A stretch of 64,000 bases of DNA, taken from Hermatobates lingyangjiaoensis. Taxonomy: Eukaryota; Arthropoda; Insecta; Hemiptera; Hermatobatidae. The stretch is taken from the NCBI GenBank assembly GCA_026182355.1, contig JAPFBL010000242.1, forward strand, positions 1 to 64,000, read 5' to 3'. The translations under genes and the position numbers were made by a program. Shown piece after piece: positions 1-11,960 of this stretch. Within the stretch, counting starts at the first letter, position 1, and the number at the start of each line of letters is the position of its first letter. The notes beneath the pieces were generated by a model. It ran no database searches, was not told where the DNA came from, and saw only the letters and a list, made by a program, of their open reading frames with translations.

Positions 1-957
1 TCACACGATAGTAAATTAATTTTAATTTTTACGGTTACAATTACGGTTACGGTTTACAATTAAGTAGGATACCCAAAAAAAATGTCATCTCTCCACATCT
101 TCAATATTAAGAATATTTTGGTTGCAACTATTTGATAACAGAAATTTTTTATTATTGGGTAATGTAAATTTGATCTATCAAATTATGTGACTAGTATTAT
201 AAACGCGTCAATATCTCAAATAAAGAACTTTACAAATGGTTCACTTACAATAAAATAATAATGTACATAAAATTAAAAATAAAATAGTAGATTCTGGAGG
301 AGCAATTAAATGATTAATAATTCCAAAAGATGAACGATTAAAAAAATACATAAAAATACACTTGAAAAACTGGGATTTAGCTTCTGCATTTTCATAAATT
401 TTTAAATTGGTTGTTTTAATGTAACACTTCAGTATCGTAAAATTAGTTAATTTATTAATACATAAATAAACACGGGACACTTGAGGGTCTTACCAATTAC
501 ACCGATGATTTTTGCTCTTGACTTATAAATTAGAGGTCTTCGACTTCTTCTTACATTCGCAGGTTGACAGATATATGGTAGTTGTGAGTAAAATTGAATT
601 CTCTAAAAATTTCTTTCAATCATAACTGAATATTATGATTTAATAATAATATCAAAATATTAATAATATTATGATTGATAAATATTATGAGAACTATCCG
701 ACGACGGTAGAAACTCAAACGATATTGGTAGGATCTTAGAGCTTGCTACAGAAGGGACAGACATTTTATGTCTCTTATGACTCTAAACCAACATTCATAT
801 TTTATCCCTTAAATATTTCCCAATAATTGTGAAACAAACACAGCAATAACTAAATTACGATGTATTTAACATCTGCCAACTTTTTTTTTATTGTTTTATT
901 AAATTACAACTACTCTTAGAGGGATAACCAGTAATACCGATACATGATACATAAAAG
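1..957. other. AT-rich DNA, nothing recognised
   Basis: Apart from short A/T runs and a small ATAATATTA-type inverted run near 640-690, I see no coding signal, RNA gene or known repeat. The short open frames here have no recognisable protein motif. Confidence 0.6.
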
Positions 958-2386
958 AGAGGTAAAAGAGGGTAGAAACCACCCATTGGTGGTACTCCAT
1001 ATACATAGATTGTTCAGATGACTAGGGTAAAAGAGGGTAGAAACCACCCATTGGTGGTACTCCATATACATAGATTGTTCAGATGACTAGGGTAAAAGAG
1101 GGTAGAAACCACCCATTGGTGGTACTCCATATACATAGATTGTTCAGATGACTAGGGTAAAAGAGTGGAGAAACCACCCATTGGTGGTACTCCATATACA
1201 TAGATTGTTCAGATGACTAGGGTAAAAGAGGGTAGAAACCACCCATTGGTGGTACTCCATATACATAGATTGTTCAGATGACTAGGGTAAAAGAGGGTAG
1301 AAACCACCCATTGGTGGTACTCCATATACATAGATTGTTCAGATGATAGGGTAAAAGAGGGTAGAAACCACCCATTGGTGGTACTCCATATACATAGATT
1401 GTTCAGAATGACTAGGGTAAAGAGTGGAGAAACCACCCATTGGTGGTACTCCATATACTAGATTGTTCAGATGACTAGGGTAAAAGAGGGTTAGAAACCA
1501 CCCATTGGTGGTACTCCATATACATAGATTGTTCAGATGACTAGGGTAAAAGAGGGTAGAAACCACCCATTGGTGGTACTCCATATACATAGATTGTTCA
1601 GATGACTAGGGTAAAAGAGGGTAGAAACCACCCATTGGTGGTACTCCATATACATAGATTGTTCAGATGACTAGGGTAAAAGAGGGTAGAAACCACCCAT
1701 TGGTGGTACTCCATATACATAGATTGTTCAGATGACTAGGGTAAAAGAGGGTAGAAACCACCCATTGGTGGTACTCCATATACATAGATTGTTCAGATGA
1801 CTAGGGTAAAAGAGGGTAGAAACCACCCATTGGTGGTACTCCATATACATAGATTGTTCAGATGACTAGGGTAAAAGAGGGTAGAAACCACCCATTGGTG
1901 GTACTCCATATACATAGATTGTTCAGATGACTAGGGTAAAAGAGGGTAGAAACCACCCATTGGTGGTACTCCATATACATAGATTGTTCAGATGACTAGG
2001 GTAAAAGAGGGTAGAAACCACCCATTGGTGGTACTCCATATACATAGATTGTTCAGATGACTAGGGTAAAAGAGGGTAGAAACCACCCATTGGTGGTACT
2101 CCATATACATAGATTGTTCAGATGACTAGGGTAAAAGAGGGTAGAAACCACCCATTGGTGGTACTCCATATACATAGATTGTTCAGATGACTAAGGTAAA
2201 AGAGTGGAGAAACCACCCATTGGTGGTACTCCATATACATAGATTGTTCCGATGACTAGGGTAAAAGAGTGGAGAAACCACCCATTGGTGGTACTCCATA
2301 TACATAGATTGTTCCGATGACTAGGGTAAAAGAGTGGAGAAACCACCCATTGGTGGTACTCCATATACATAGATTGTTCAGATGCC
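958..2386. repeat. 65-bp minisatellite, about 22 copies
   Basis: A 65-bp unit is repeated head to tail with very few differences: the AGGGTAA box recurs at 1024, 1089 and 1154, giving the period. Each unit contains the perfect hairpin ACCACC-CATT-GGTGGT. Most units read AGAGGGTAGAAACC; a variant AGAGTGGAGAAACC appears near 1166, 1430 and in the last three to four units. A few single-base indels sit near 1345-1495. Because 65 is not a multiple of three, the minus-strand open frames across it cycle through all frames and are not genes. The high homogeneity suggests recent expansion or ongoing unequal exchange. Confidence 0.95.
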
Positions 2387-3311
2387 TTGCAACTATTCTT
2401 AACAGTTATCATTTTTTGAGGAGTAGATCTCTGGTCCAACATCTTTTCATCCTTCAAATTTGCGATTATAGGAATCTGGTGGGTTGATGATTCCTGAATA
2501 AAAGCGTTTATATTGGTGGGTAAATATAAATGGAATTTGCGGTGTCAGGATTGGATTTCTTGGTGTATAAAAGGGATTTTAAAAACATTATGAATGATAT
2601 CGTTTGAAACATAAAAGGAAGATTGGTCAACTTGGTTGATTGCCACTACGTTGAACTAAATAAACTGGGTGAACTAAATATATTTCAGTAGAACCTGTAA
2701 ACATTAAAAATAAATAACAATACAGTAGAACTCACTGAGAACCTCACCGTACGAGTTTAATTCCTTCCCAGACTGAAGTATGGTGTAATACGAATTTTTC
2801 GTATATAAATTTAAAGCAAAAATTAAACATAAATTATTATTTAATTTCTCAAATAAACTATTTACAGATTTTTGATTCACCATAAATAACTGTATTTAAC
2901 AATGTGCGAATAAAAAGCACAAATACTGAGGCAATGTATACAATAGTTGTTCTCTTTTGCGAGAAACATTGCGTAACAATCTATTGCGGACTATATTCTA
3001 TAGTTAGTATTATTACAAATAAAATAATATTTAAAATATTACAAGTCAATAACATTTGCGAAATGCATTGTAATATGCCTTATTTATGAGAAAGTTGTTC
3101 ATAGGAACCATTCAGTTTATCTTCCTATTAGGAGTTTTTTTGCGTTTTATTGCATTGTGATAATTCAAATTATAAGACTAGTGTCATGTCAACAATTTGT
3201 CAGTTTTAATCTAAAGTTAATTAATTTTTAGTTATAATAAATTTAAAATTAATTATCAGCAAATTATTTCTGAGGTAGTGTAATCAGTTATTACGTTTTA
3301 TTTACTCCTTG
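2387..3311. other. AT-rich unique DNA
   Basis: No coding or repeat signal recognised. A 61-residue frame at 2904-3089 is AT-driven and lacks any motif. Confidence 0.5.
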
Positions 3312-3422
3312 TAGGGTAAAAAGCTAATGAAATGGTCTCCACATATAGAAATTTAATAGTACAAACAACGCGTTTCGAACATGTAGTGTTCTTCTTCAGA
3401 TGTTTTCTGAAAAAGAACACAT
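3312..3422 (-). mobile_element. PLE terminal-repeat arm, type T1 (single arm)
   Basis: The block carries the T1 signature ACGCGTTTCGAACA followed by TGTTCTTCTTCAG, matching the palindromes at 42190-42572 and 61482-61655. Read on the minus strand it is CTGAAGA, a GAACA/TGTTC hairpin, then GAAACGCG. The flanking text (aatgaaatggtctccacata) is also shared with the 42.2-kb copy. Only one arm is present, so this is a truncated or half-deleted terminal unit. Assignment to Penelope-like elements rests on the shared architecture with units that flank real PLE coding DNA in this window. Confidence 0.65.
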
Positions 3423-4143
3423 AGTCGTATCATCAAACATTTTATTGACGACTATAATTAAAATAACGTAAAACATTATAATTATAAATATAAAACTTTT
3501 TTTTTATTTAAGAAATAAAATGAAAGATACTGTTTCATGATAATAAAAGTAAAGGAGGAATAAGTTTTATATAAGAAAAAGGAATAAGAAAACTGATCTT
3601 CAAGCACAGGCAGATAAAGCGGGATTAATCGCAAAGCTTAGGCACGCCGGCAGGCTCCTACAGCTTAATTAAATGTCACTTGCCAACTTATTGTATTATA
3701 GTCGCTAATGAAATCATTTTTCTAGACTCCGCTCTTTTTTTTTTCTTTTCTAAAAAGAAAAATTCCAAGTTAAATAAAATGTGAAAAAAGAATGCTGCAT
3801 TATTAATTAATGGTTAACATAAAAATATAATGATAATGTTTATTTTATATTATTTGTTTGAAGTTATAATTGTATAGGAGTAAAGTGTGATGGATTTACT
3901 TGTTATGTTCAATTCTATAGAAAGATCAATCTGTTGTATATTATTACAAACAAGTTGATAGGTAAAATGAATATTCAAAGCTGTTGTTAAGTGGGTATTC
4001 TAAGTAGATTACTATGTATCTAATGTCACATTGATTTATATCTGTGTATTTCCTCTCTCTAGCCTATCTTTGGCTTAGAAATTCCATTGAATTTCTAAAA
4101 GAAAGATAATAGCACGTTATTAATATTTTAATTAATTTCAGAA
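3423..4143. other. AT-rich DNA, nothing recognised
   Basis: Contains one short GC-richer patch at 3600-3665 of unknown origin. No coding signal. Confidence 0.5.
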
Positions 4144-4321
4144 GGACCAGGTTAGCTCAGTGGTTAACGTACTAAACCTGGTAGTCCAGAGTTTGATCCC
4201 CACTTGGTCCTCGATTTATTCACACTGGAGGTGAATAAATATGAGTACGTTGTCCCTCGGAGAGGACGTTAAGCCGTTGGTACCGAGACTGTACGATGTC
4301 AGGTATTTGTTAAAGATCCCT
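4144..4321 (+). mobile_element. tRNA-derived SINE, 3'-truncated
   Basis: A tRNA-like head starts at 4144. The first seven bases GGACCAG can pair with CTTGGTCC at the end of the head; box A (TTAGCTCAGTGG) and box B-like GTTTGATCC are present. After the head comes the family body: a TTTATTCAC...GTGAATAAA hairpin, then GTCCCTCGG and GTACGATGTCAGGTA. The match stops after GATCCCT, so the 3' half and tail are missing, and no target-site duplication is visible. The head may be called as a tRNA by software but is SINE-embedded. Confidence 0.85.
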
Positions 4322-5986
4322 CATTCATCAATGACAACAAGCTGTTGTCATTCGTATAGCTATTGTTTTTAATAATTTTCTGCAAAGAAACTTTTTACAA
4401 TGTGGTTTTTAAATCAAAATCATGCAGATTCTTCACTATGAGCTAATCTCTATGCGTCTAACCACTGTTCCTTAAAGAATATATTCTTTATATTCTTGTG
4501 TACTTATCATTGTGTACTGTGTGAATTCAGTTTGTCTAAGATTGGTATCGAAGGGGCTATTATTTTCCATATCTGCTTCACCATTACTAGAAATTTACAG
4601 TGTTCAGAAAATGATTAAAAATAATTACGTTTTCCATGATGATTGTAGAGTTTCTTAACGTATTTAATTCTCTCATTCTGTAATTATAATCTACAGCATC
4701 AAGTCACCTATAACCTCAAATCAACATGTTAAAATCCCTTCACTGCTTTTCTAAGTTTCAAAAGTAATTGGTGGAATAAGAAAAAAAGTACAACCAATTT
4801 AGAATGAATATGGCATATCAATAGAAATGGCGTAAACAATCCTCTCAAGTGGACATAAAATATACTTCAAGAAATCGCTCCTTTTCTGTATGACAAATCC
4901 ATCTGGGTGCACTATTACCGGTTTAGAATAATCATTATGCTAACGATTTATATATTTTAACAATTGTAACAATTACTATAAGTATGATGTTAGTTGTATG
5001 AATCAAGCAAATAACATGTAAGCTTGGTTTTTTAGGTATCACATTGTCACTAGTGAAACATAGATAAATTTTAAATTCCGAAATATTAAAAAAAAAATAT
5101 ATATATGTTGATGAAACAGTTACAAACCTTTAATTACCCCTACTCTACATCAACTTTCATCGCTTTTATGGAAAATTAAAAACCACAACTTTTTCAATAA
5201 ACAATGAGTTTAGAAAATATTATTCAAATTTAAAAAAAAAAATTGAAACATGAATACTCATAATTTATTAATTAATTTCAAGTATATTCAAACGTAAATT
5301 ATCAATAAATGGTAACTTTGACAACCTGTCTTAAATATAGATTTCATACTATAAATTTAAAAAAAAAAACCTGAAATGTATAAAATAAAAAGCTAAAAAC
5401 TACAAATAAACAATAAAACCTCACAACTTCAGCTCATTGAAATTACATAAACAGTTCAAGAAATTTTGGAAAAACGTGACAACATGAATAATTTATGGAG
5501 TTATTAGAAATTGAATGAAAGGAACAATAAATAAATACTATAAATATTTAGGCGTATATTACGTAATAGTTATACTTATTGTAGTTAAAAGTAATATAAT
5601 ATGTTACCATGATACTATTTTAGTTGAATCTAGAACTATTAAAAAATTGACAGAGCAGATTTGAAACTGAATTTTAATAAGATACAAAATATTTAAAATT
5701 GTAAAATATATAAAAATATAATTAAATTAAGAAACTATAATATTATAAATACATGCATATTGTTAGTACCGTAGAAGTGGAAAACACATTACGTGATGGT
5801 AACTCAATACCTCATACATAGGCGTAGGAAATATTTGACCAATTTAGGACATTGTCCAACTTTGAGTAGAGCTATAATAATGCTATTATTTAGGTAAACA
5901 TTGCTAGTTGTATAAATGAATATACAATGTACTTAGTGTAATAGTAGTACATATAGAGGTTGTACTGAAATGCTATAGTGTTATGT
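4322..5986. other. AT-rich DNA, nothing recognised
   Basis: Long A/T runs and a short (TA)n near 5098-5106; no coding or RNA gene signal seen. Confidence 0.5.
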
Positions 5987-6342
5987 TTAACAGGACTACT
6001 GGACCAGGTTAGCTCAGTGGTTAACATACTCGCTTCTGAACTGATAGGACCAGGGTTCAATCCCCACATGGCCCTTGATTTATTCATGCAGGAGGTGAAT
6101 AAATATGAGCATGTCGTCCCTCGGAGAAGGATGTTAAACCGTTGGTCCCAAGCCTGTACGATGTCAGGTACTCATTAAAGAAATACACTTGAGTTAGGCA
6201 AAATTTAGGACTACCCACTGTAGAATCAATCTTCATTGTGTGGTATCACAAAGTGCCAATGCTCGGCCTACGTGTGTTCGCTTTTAGGGCTACCACTTCA
6301 ACCTAAATGTTCGAATTTAAACAACAAACCTTAACAGGACTA
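5987..6342 (+). mobile_element. tRNA-derived SINE with 12-bp target-site duplication
   Basis: Near full-length copy of the family at 5999-6330: tRNA head with box A TTAGCTCAGTGG and box B GGTTCAATCCCC, the TTTATTCA/TGAATAAA hairpin, GTACGATGTCAGGTACTC, then the 3' body down to CACTTCAACCTAAA. It is flanked by TTAACAGGACTA at 5987-5998 and again at 6331-6342, a direct repeat consistent with LINE-mediated insertion. The (CCTAA)n-type tail has decayed to a single CCTAA-like unit. The 66-residue frame through the head is incidental. Confidence 0.9.
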
Positions 6343-7151
6343 TATGATGGCAAGAAATATGACATAAGCTATTATTTTTAAAAAAGTGGATTTATTTGTT
6401 AAATTAATTCATTAATCAAAGTTTGTTTTACTATAGACATGTAAAAATAATTGGAAATAAATATTTCTTGTTATTTCAATATTTTTTTTATGTAAAATAA
6501 GAGGAATGTCTATTTACAAAATTCACACCAATGCTGTAAAGAAAGATTTGTTTTACTGTATTATTTCGCTTCTCTAAGCAATCATTTTTAAAGGGATTTC
6601 TTGTTTTATTACATGATTGAAAAATAATATTTTTTTTTCTTTCCAAGTAAACTTTTTTTTTTACCATAGTCAATATTGGTAGATTGATAAAACGCATTGG
6701 CTTTTCTACTGTTGTTTCCAGAATCCAATTATACAAATATACAAAATTACCGGTTAATTTTTGCAAACAATTTCAAAATTCATTTCATGATTCATTCTTC
6801 CACAACTAGGATGTTTGCTTAAGTTAGTAAACCTTTAACTTTTCAGTTATTATATTACTTCTTAAATTGGATCAAAGTTTAATAATATTTCTTAAGTTAG
6901 ATTTATTTAAATTTATATTTAGTTTAGGATAGACATTATTATGAAGAGAAGTTTGAAAACTTTATTTAACCAACATGGAAAACTATTTTACGATAGCCAC
7001 AGACTGTTCAATAATTATAATTTTTTTTCCAACACCCATACTTATAAGACCTTTCACCTTTTAGGGCTGTTTTATGGATGGAAATTGTGGATAATTTATT
7101 TGACACCCATTTTAGTAATGGGCGATACACATTACTTGTTAATTCTATATT
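6343..7151. other. AT-rich DNA, nothing recognised
   Basis: Two open frames of 73-92 codons (6488-6766 minus and 6941-7162 plus) are AT-rich, carry no motif I recognise and are probably chance. Confidence 0.45.
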
Positions 7152-7371
7152 GGGAGTCCTAAATTTTGCCTGACTCAAATGTATTTAGAGTAGTAGTCAT
7201 TAAGGGGTACTTAACATCCTACAGACTGCAGACCTACGCCCTCTACTAGAAACGACGTGGTCAGATTTATTCACCAATCGCATCAATAAATCGAGGACCA
7301 GAGTGGGTTTGAACCATGGATCTATCTGTTTAGAGGCCAGTATGCTGCAACCGTACTAACCAAGCCCCTTC
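7152..7371 (-). mobile_element. tRNA-derived SINE, diverged, tail-less
   Basis: Minus-strand copy: from 7371 downward GGGGCTTGGTTAGTACGG (head), box B-like GTTCAAACCC, the TTTATTGATGCG/GGTGAATAAAT hairpin region, then ACTCTAAATACATTTGAG and TTTAGGACTCCC at the low-coordinate end. It is more diverged than the others and lacks the 3' tail. Its 5' head abuts and is partly shared with the 52-bp minisatellite. Confidence 0.8.
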
Positions 7372-8172
7372 AATACTATAGTTGACATATACTTACAGGT
7401 AACCGTACTAACCAGGCCCCTTCAATACTATAGTTGACATATACTTAGAGGTAACTGTACTAACCAGGCCCCTTCAATACTATAGTTGACATATACTTAC
7501 AGGTAACCGTACCAACCAGGCCCTTTCAATACTATAGTTGACATATACTTACAGGTAACCGTACCAACCAGGCCCTTTCAATACTATAGTTGACATATAC
7601 TTACAGGTAACCGTACTAACGAGGCCCCTTCAATACTATAGTTGACATATACTTACAGGTAACCGTACTAACGAGGCCCCTTCAATACTATAGTTGACAT
7701 ATACTTACAGGTAACCGTACTAACGAGGCCCCTTCAATACTATAGTTGACATATACTTACAGCTAACTGTACTAACCAGGCCCCTTCAATACTATAGTTG
7801 ACATAAACTTACAGATAACCGTACTAACGAGGCCCCTTCAATACTATAGTTGACATATACTTACAGGTAACCGTACCAACCAGGCCCTTTCAATACTATA
7901 GTTGACATATACTTACAGGTAACCGTACTAACCAGGCCCCTTCAATACTATAGTTGACATATACTTACAGGTAACCGTACTTACCAGGCCCCTTCAATAC
8001 TATAGTTGACATATACTTACAGGTAACCGTACTAACCAGGCCCCTTCAATACTATAGTTGACATATACTTACAGGTAACCGTACTAACCAAGCCCCTCCA
8101 ATCCTATAGTTGACATATACTTACAGGTAACCGTACTAACCAGGCCCCTTCAATAGTTGACATATACTTACA
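7349..8172. repeat. 52-bp minisatellite, about 16 copies, seeded by a SINE 5' end
   Basis: Unit of 52 bp (GTTGACATATACTTACAGGT, AACCGTACTAACCAGGCCCC, TTCAATACTATA). The segment AACCGTACTAACCAGGCCCC is the complement of the first ~20 bases of the SINE tRNA head immediately upstream; the rest is presumably flanking DNA. Copies differ by point changes (CAGG/CGAG, CCCC/CCTT), and the last full unit has an internal 8-base loss. The array therefore arose by tandem duplication across the SINE/flank junction. Confidence 0.9.
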
Positions 8173-9139
8173 GGTAATCGGACTTCCTAGTTTCCAATAT
8201 ATATAATCTACCTGAAGAATATTTAAATTGGGAACTATTACTAGTTGTATGTAGTAGTGTTGACAATGACCAAGAAAATGATATAGAAAGAAACAAACCA
8301 TTGTGCTTTCTTGGCTCTTTATTGCTTCCATAAATGTAGGAAATACAAGAGTGTTTTGCTCTAAGTTTGATATTGATGGAAGTAAACGAATGTCTTTGGA
8401 TCTTTGAATTATAATAACAAACTTATACATGCAAACATTACCTGGAATTCTAACCATTATGTTCTGACTGGCTCTATTATAAAAGCCATAATAGTAGGAT
8501 TATTCGTAGATATCTAATAATAATTGAGCGTGAAGTATTTGATGGGTAAGGAAATAAGTATTTTTAGACATTGACGAAAGGATGAGGCATTTGATTTGGT
8601 TGATTGGCGGCCGTAGAAAGTTGAAAACCGCCGACACAGATAAGGCTATGAAGGAAAACTATCCGAAAACCCAAAGGACTGAGTTTACAACAAACTCGTT
8701 TCGATAACTAACTAACAAGGTAAATGTGTGCTTCAGTTTACTTTCTTACAGCTATAGAAATTGGATTAATTATCTCTAACTACCTTAACTAAGTGCCTTC
8801 CACGCTTTTGTTCGCGGATTAGCCATTGTTCACAAATTAACTTTTCCTGCAACATTTTTTTAAGTGAGGCATTGAGTAACTTCTTTGATGATACCTTTTT
8901 GAGGTAAATTCCTTTATATTGCACGCTAACTCAAAGAAACAAAACCAATTGTACACCTAATCATATTAACAACTTTTGCATAACAAATTAATTTTCTCAA
9001 ATAACATTTAATATAATTTTATGTCATAGTCTTAATATTACTATACAAAAAAACATGAACTATTAGACTACAATAATATAATTTTATCTCAGTGGATTTG
9101 CTCAAAAAATTTCCAAGTCAATGTAAACATTATAAAAAA
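8173..9139. other. AT-rich DNA, one unassigned 117-codon frame
   Basis: A minus-strand frame at 8104-8457 overlaps the end of the minisatellite and shows no recognisable domain. I do not support it as a gene. No other signal seen. Confidence 0.4.
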
Positions 9140-9660
9140 ATATCAAAAATGCGACAAGTAGCAGGTGATCCCTTAGTCTAGGATAAACAAACAGTTTTTA
9201 TAGCTTTATTGCTGTTTGCCGTAATTGAAATTTCATTAATTATTATTTATACATTGCTAATTTTTTGTTCAAATTTTGATCAAATTTTCATGATTTTTTA
9301 ACGAGCTGTTTATCGTCAAAAAACATTTTCTGAAAACAAAAATCGTTCTGTATCGCCCCTTTGAAGAATTAAATTTTTAAAAAAATTATCTCAACTCGTT
9401 CTTCACATAATGTTTTATATTTAACCTTAGTTTCATTTTGATCCGTCAAACGGTATGGCTTGTATCGCTCTCACAATCTTTGAGATTAAATTATAGGTCA
9501 AAAGTTTTACATTTTATTCCTAAAAAAATATTTTTCGTTGTTTTAATATTCTGAATATATTTTTCGTTTGTTCCATTTGTAACCTCAAAGATAATGCCAA
9601 CATTTCAAAACTCTAGGGTTATCAGTCTAGGAGAAAAAAATGGGTTGGACAAAAATTGAT
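9140..9660 (+). repeat. Dispersed repeat R, 3'-truncated copy
   Basis: Matches the fuller copy at 34685-35500 over several shared blocks: GCAGGTGATC, TAGTCTAGGATAAACAAACAG, TTTCATTTTGATCCGTCAAA, CTTGTATCGCTCTCA, GTTCCATTTGTAACCTCAAA and CTAGGGTTAT. It stops shortly after GGAGAAAAAAATG. No coding capacity or terminal repeat identified, so the element class is unknown. Confidence 0.8.
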
Positions 9661-10330
9661 TCAAGATCATCAAATTTGATATAATTCTTGCATAGAATCA
9701 CTAGAAACAAAAATCTTGATAAATTTTCATTAATGCTGAAAAATCTATTTTCAAGTAATAGCCGGTGTTCTGCATTATGTTGAAAAGTGAGAATAATGGA
9801 GGAACTTCAGGGCAGATGATAAAAAATGTGTTGTCAGACTTCAAGTTTGTTCAATATTTATATGATACTGTTTTACAAAAATGATTCAAAGTTGTTAGAA
9901 AAAATAAGTTACATACATTCTTATAATCGTGACTAAAAATTATCAATAAAAATATTACCATCTAATAACATCGAAAAATAACAGTTTAATTTGTGGTATT
10001 GTTAAATTCATTTAATTAATAACTTAAATATTCATTATAAAATAATAATGAATGGCATAACCAAGTGTACGAAGTGGAAAACAGCTTTGGTATTTTTTAC
10101 TATGATCTTTGCAGGAAGGATGCTATACAAAATTATTATTTACCATATCAACATTTTTTATTTATGTCTATCAATTCAATAATCAATTCTAACAAAACTA
10201 AATGTTTATTATCTATGCTATACAACCTTCTTTTTTTTAAATACCCTTATAAACATAATCGAAGCATTGCAAAAGTTAAATTATTTATTTGTAATTAGTA
10301 AATTTGTAATTTACATATTATTTATATGTA
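9661..10330. other. AT-rich DNA, nothing recognised
   Basis: A 77-codon frame at 10065-10298 is very AT-rich and motif-free; I treat it as chance. Confidence 0.45.
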
Positions 10331-10455
10331 ATTGTAACATACCCATTATTAATTATTGTACTGGAGTTTAGTTATAAAAATGTTGTTGTAAAGTTGTAAA
10401 CTGCATGTAACATAATTGTGGAGCATGCTGTAGAAATCGAATAAATTCCGTATTA
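10331..10455 (+). repeat. Direct repeat P, copy 1 (~125 bp)
   Basis: Shares the run ATTATTAATTATTGTACTGG, then GTTGTAAAGTTGTAAA, GCATGCTGTAGAAATCGA and ATAAATTCC with 11836-11960. The AATAAA-like box near the end and the abrupt stop after it resemble a transcript 3' end, so both may be retrocopies or 3'-end fragments of one unknown element. Confidence 0.8.
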
Positions 10456-10751
10456 GTAAAAAAAATACGTCTATGAGTTCTTATAAATTTCACCTGGCAA
10501 GATAAAGGCTGGAGTATTTTACATTGAATTGTCTAAGTAATATTAATAATAAGTTGTAATGCCCGATTTTCGTTATATTCAAAGAAAGCAAGATTTTTTC
10601 TGATTAATTAACGTTTCAAAAAGTATAATCAATATATTGAACTTTGGTGAGTTATTAAAAAAATAAAACATTGCTAGTTATCTCTCTTGCTAATCAACAT
10701 GAACAAAGTTAGAATTCGATAATTGTAGCTATTTTAATTTATGACATTGCT

Positions 10752-10852
10752 GCTTCTCTCTCTCTCCCCTTTCTCCCTCTCATACACACACACAGATACA
10801 CACTAGCACACACACGGACACACACCACATACACAGGCACAGACACAGACAG
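10752..10852. repeat. CT/CA microsatellite
   Basis: (TC)n at about 10755-10779 changes into (CA)n with AGACA interruptions to about 10852. Confidence 0.9.
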
Positions 10853-11229
10853 ACAGACTTGTTGCTACTAACTATATGGTGACGCAATATTTTCAGTATG
10901 GGAGAGGCTATCAGGCCTTCACCGAGTCAATGTTACACCCCTAGACACCTGCTCATGCGATGAAGTCACAACACAAAACAATACACCAATTTATTTTGGA
11001 CTGCTGCGACTTTGACCAAGCTAGACCTGTTCTTATTCAGGATTATGTTAAGAAGAATAGGAGATGGGCACAACCTAAAAAAAAGCTGCTGGATTGTGAA
11101 ATATAGGCTGGAACAGTTAATTTTGTAAAAAATGAATTTGAAAAGGTATTGGGCTTTAATTGAAGATATGATTAAAAGAAACACGCTGTACTTCTAAGAA
11201 ACATGTTACAAATAAAGTATTTTTTAAAC

Positions 11230-11272
11230 ACACATTCACGCACACAACACACACACACACACACACACATTC
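11230..11272. repeat. (CA)n microsatellite
   Basis: Short CA tract with one CG-type interruption. Confidence 0.85.
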
Positions 11273-11404
11273 AAGGAGTCACCAGAAAAGTATCAACTGC
11301 TAGAAAACGATTACTATGTTTATTTTGTTAAGTACGTTGATCAAATATTTAAGCTTATTGAATAGTTTCTATTAGGATATAACGTAATCATTAGTTAAAA
11401 ATGT

Positions 11405-11757
11405 AAATCTTCATTGTATATATGTATGTATATATGTGTATGTGTGTATATGTATGTATATATAGTATATATATATATATAGTTCAATATAGACAAAGAA
11501 ACATAGAGAAATCAAAAGAACACACTTACAGTCTCTAATTTTTGGTTTGAACCGTCTTCAGGAGAGATAAGAGAGGGAAACCAAGCGCACTGGTTTCCCT
11601 CTCTTATCTCTCCTGAAGACGGTTCAAACCGAAGATTAGAGATGTAAGTGTGTTCTTTTGATTTCTCTATGTTTCTTTGTCTATATTGAACTATATTTGT
11701 CCGTTTCGGATCGTGTTTACAACGAAAAAGTGTATATATATATATATATATGTAAGA
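11405..11757. mobile_element. PLE terminal fold-back, type T4, bounded by (TA)n
   Basis: Between (TA)n-type tracts at about 11405-11482 and 11731-11752 lie two inverted arms: AGTTCAATATAGACAAAGAAACATAG...GGTTTGAACCGTCTTCAGGAGAGATAAG and its near-perfect complement meeting close to 11590. The right arm continues to TGTCCGTTTCGGATCG. Read outward, each arm has CTGAAGA, the hairpin CGGTTCAAACCG, then AAA and GTAAGTGTG. Type T4 also occurs at 47402-47590 and 55845-56545. Confidence 0.85.
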
Positions 11758-11835
11758 ATCAACATATATGTATGTATGTATGTATGTATATAAAAACGAA
11801 GAAAATGTAAAAATAAAATTTAATGTTAAAAATCA

Positions 11836-11960
11836 ATTGTAAGGAACATACTTATTATTAATTATTGTACTGGAGTTCTTGTTATAAAAATATTGTTGTA
11901 AAGTTGTAAATTTCATGTAATCCAATAGTGAAGCATGCTGTAGAAATCGAATAAATTCCC
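11836..11960 (+). repeat. Direct repeat P, copy 2
   Basis: Second copy of the 10331-10455 sequence, about 1.5 kb away, in the same orientation, with scattered substitutions and the same ending at ATAAATTCC. Confidence 0.8.

Noticed and set aside
1209..2457. Minus-strand open frames of 81-88 codons with a MEYHQWVV-type repeat
   Set aside because: They are the 65-bp minisatellite read in rotating frames; unit length is not a multiple of three.
4144..4215. Possible functional tRNA gene
   Set aside because: It has box A, box B and a pairable acceptor, but the same head occurs in several copies followed by a common SINE body, so it is SINE-derived.
958..8172. CRISPR-like repeat arrays
   Set aside because: Units are contiguous with no unique spacers; eukaryotic satellites.
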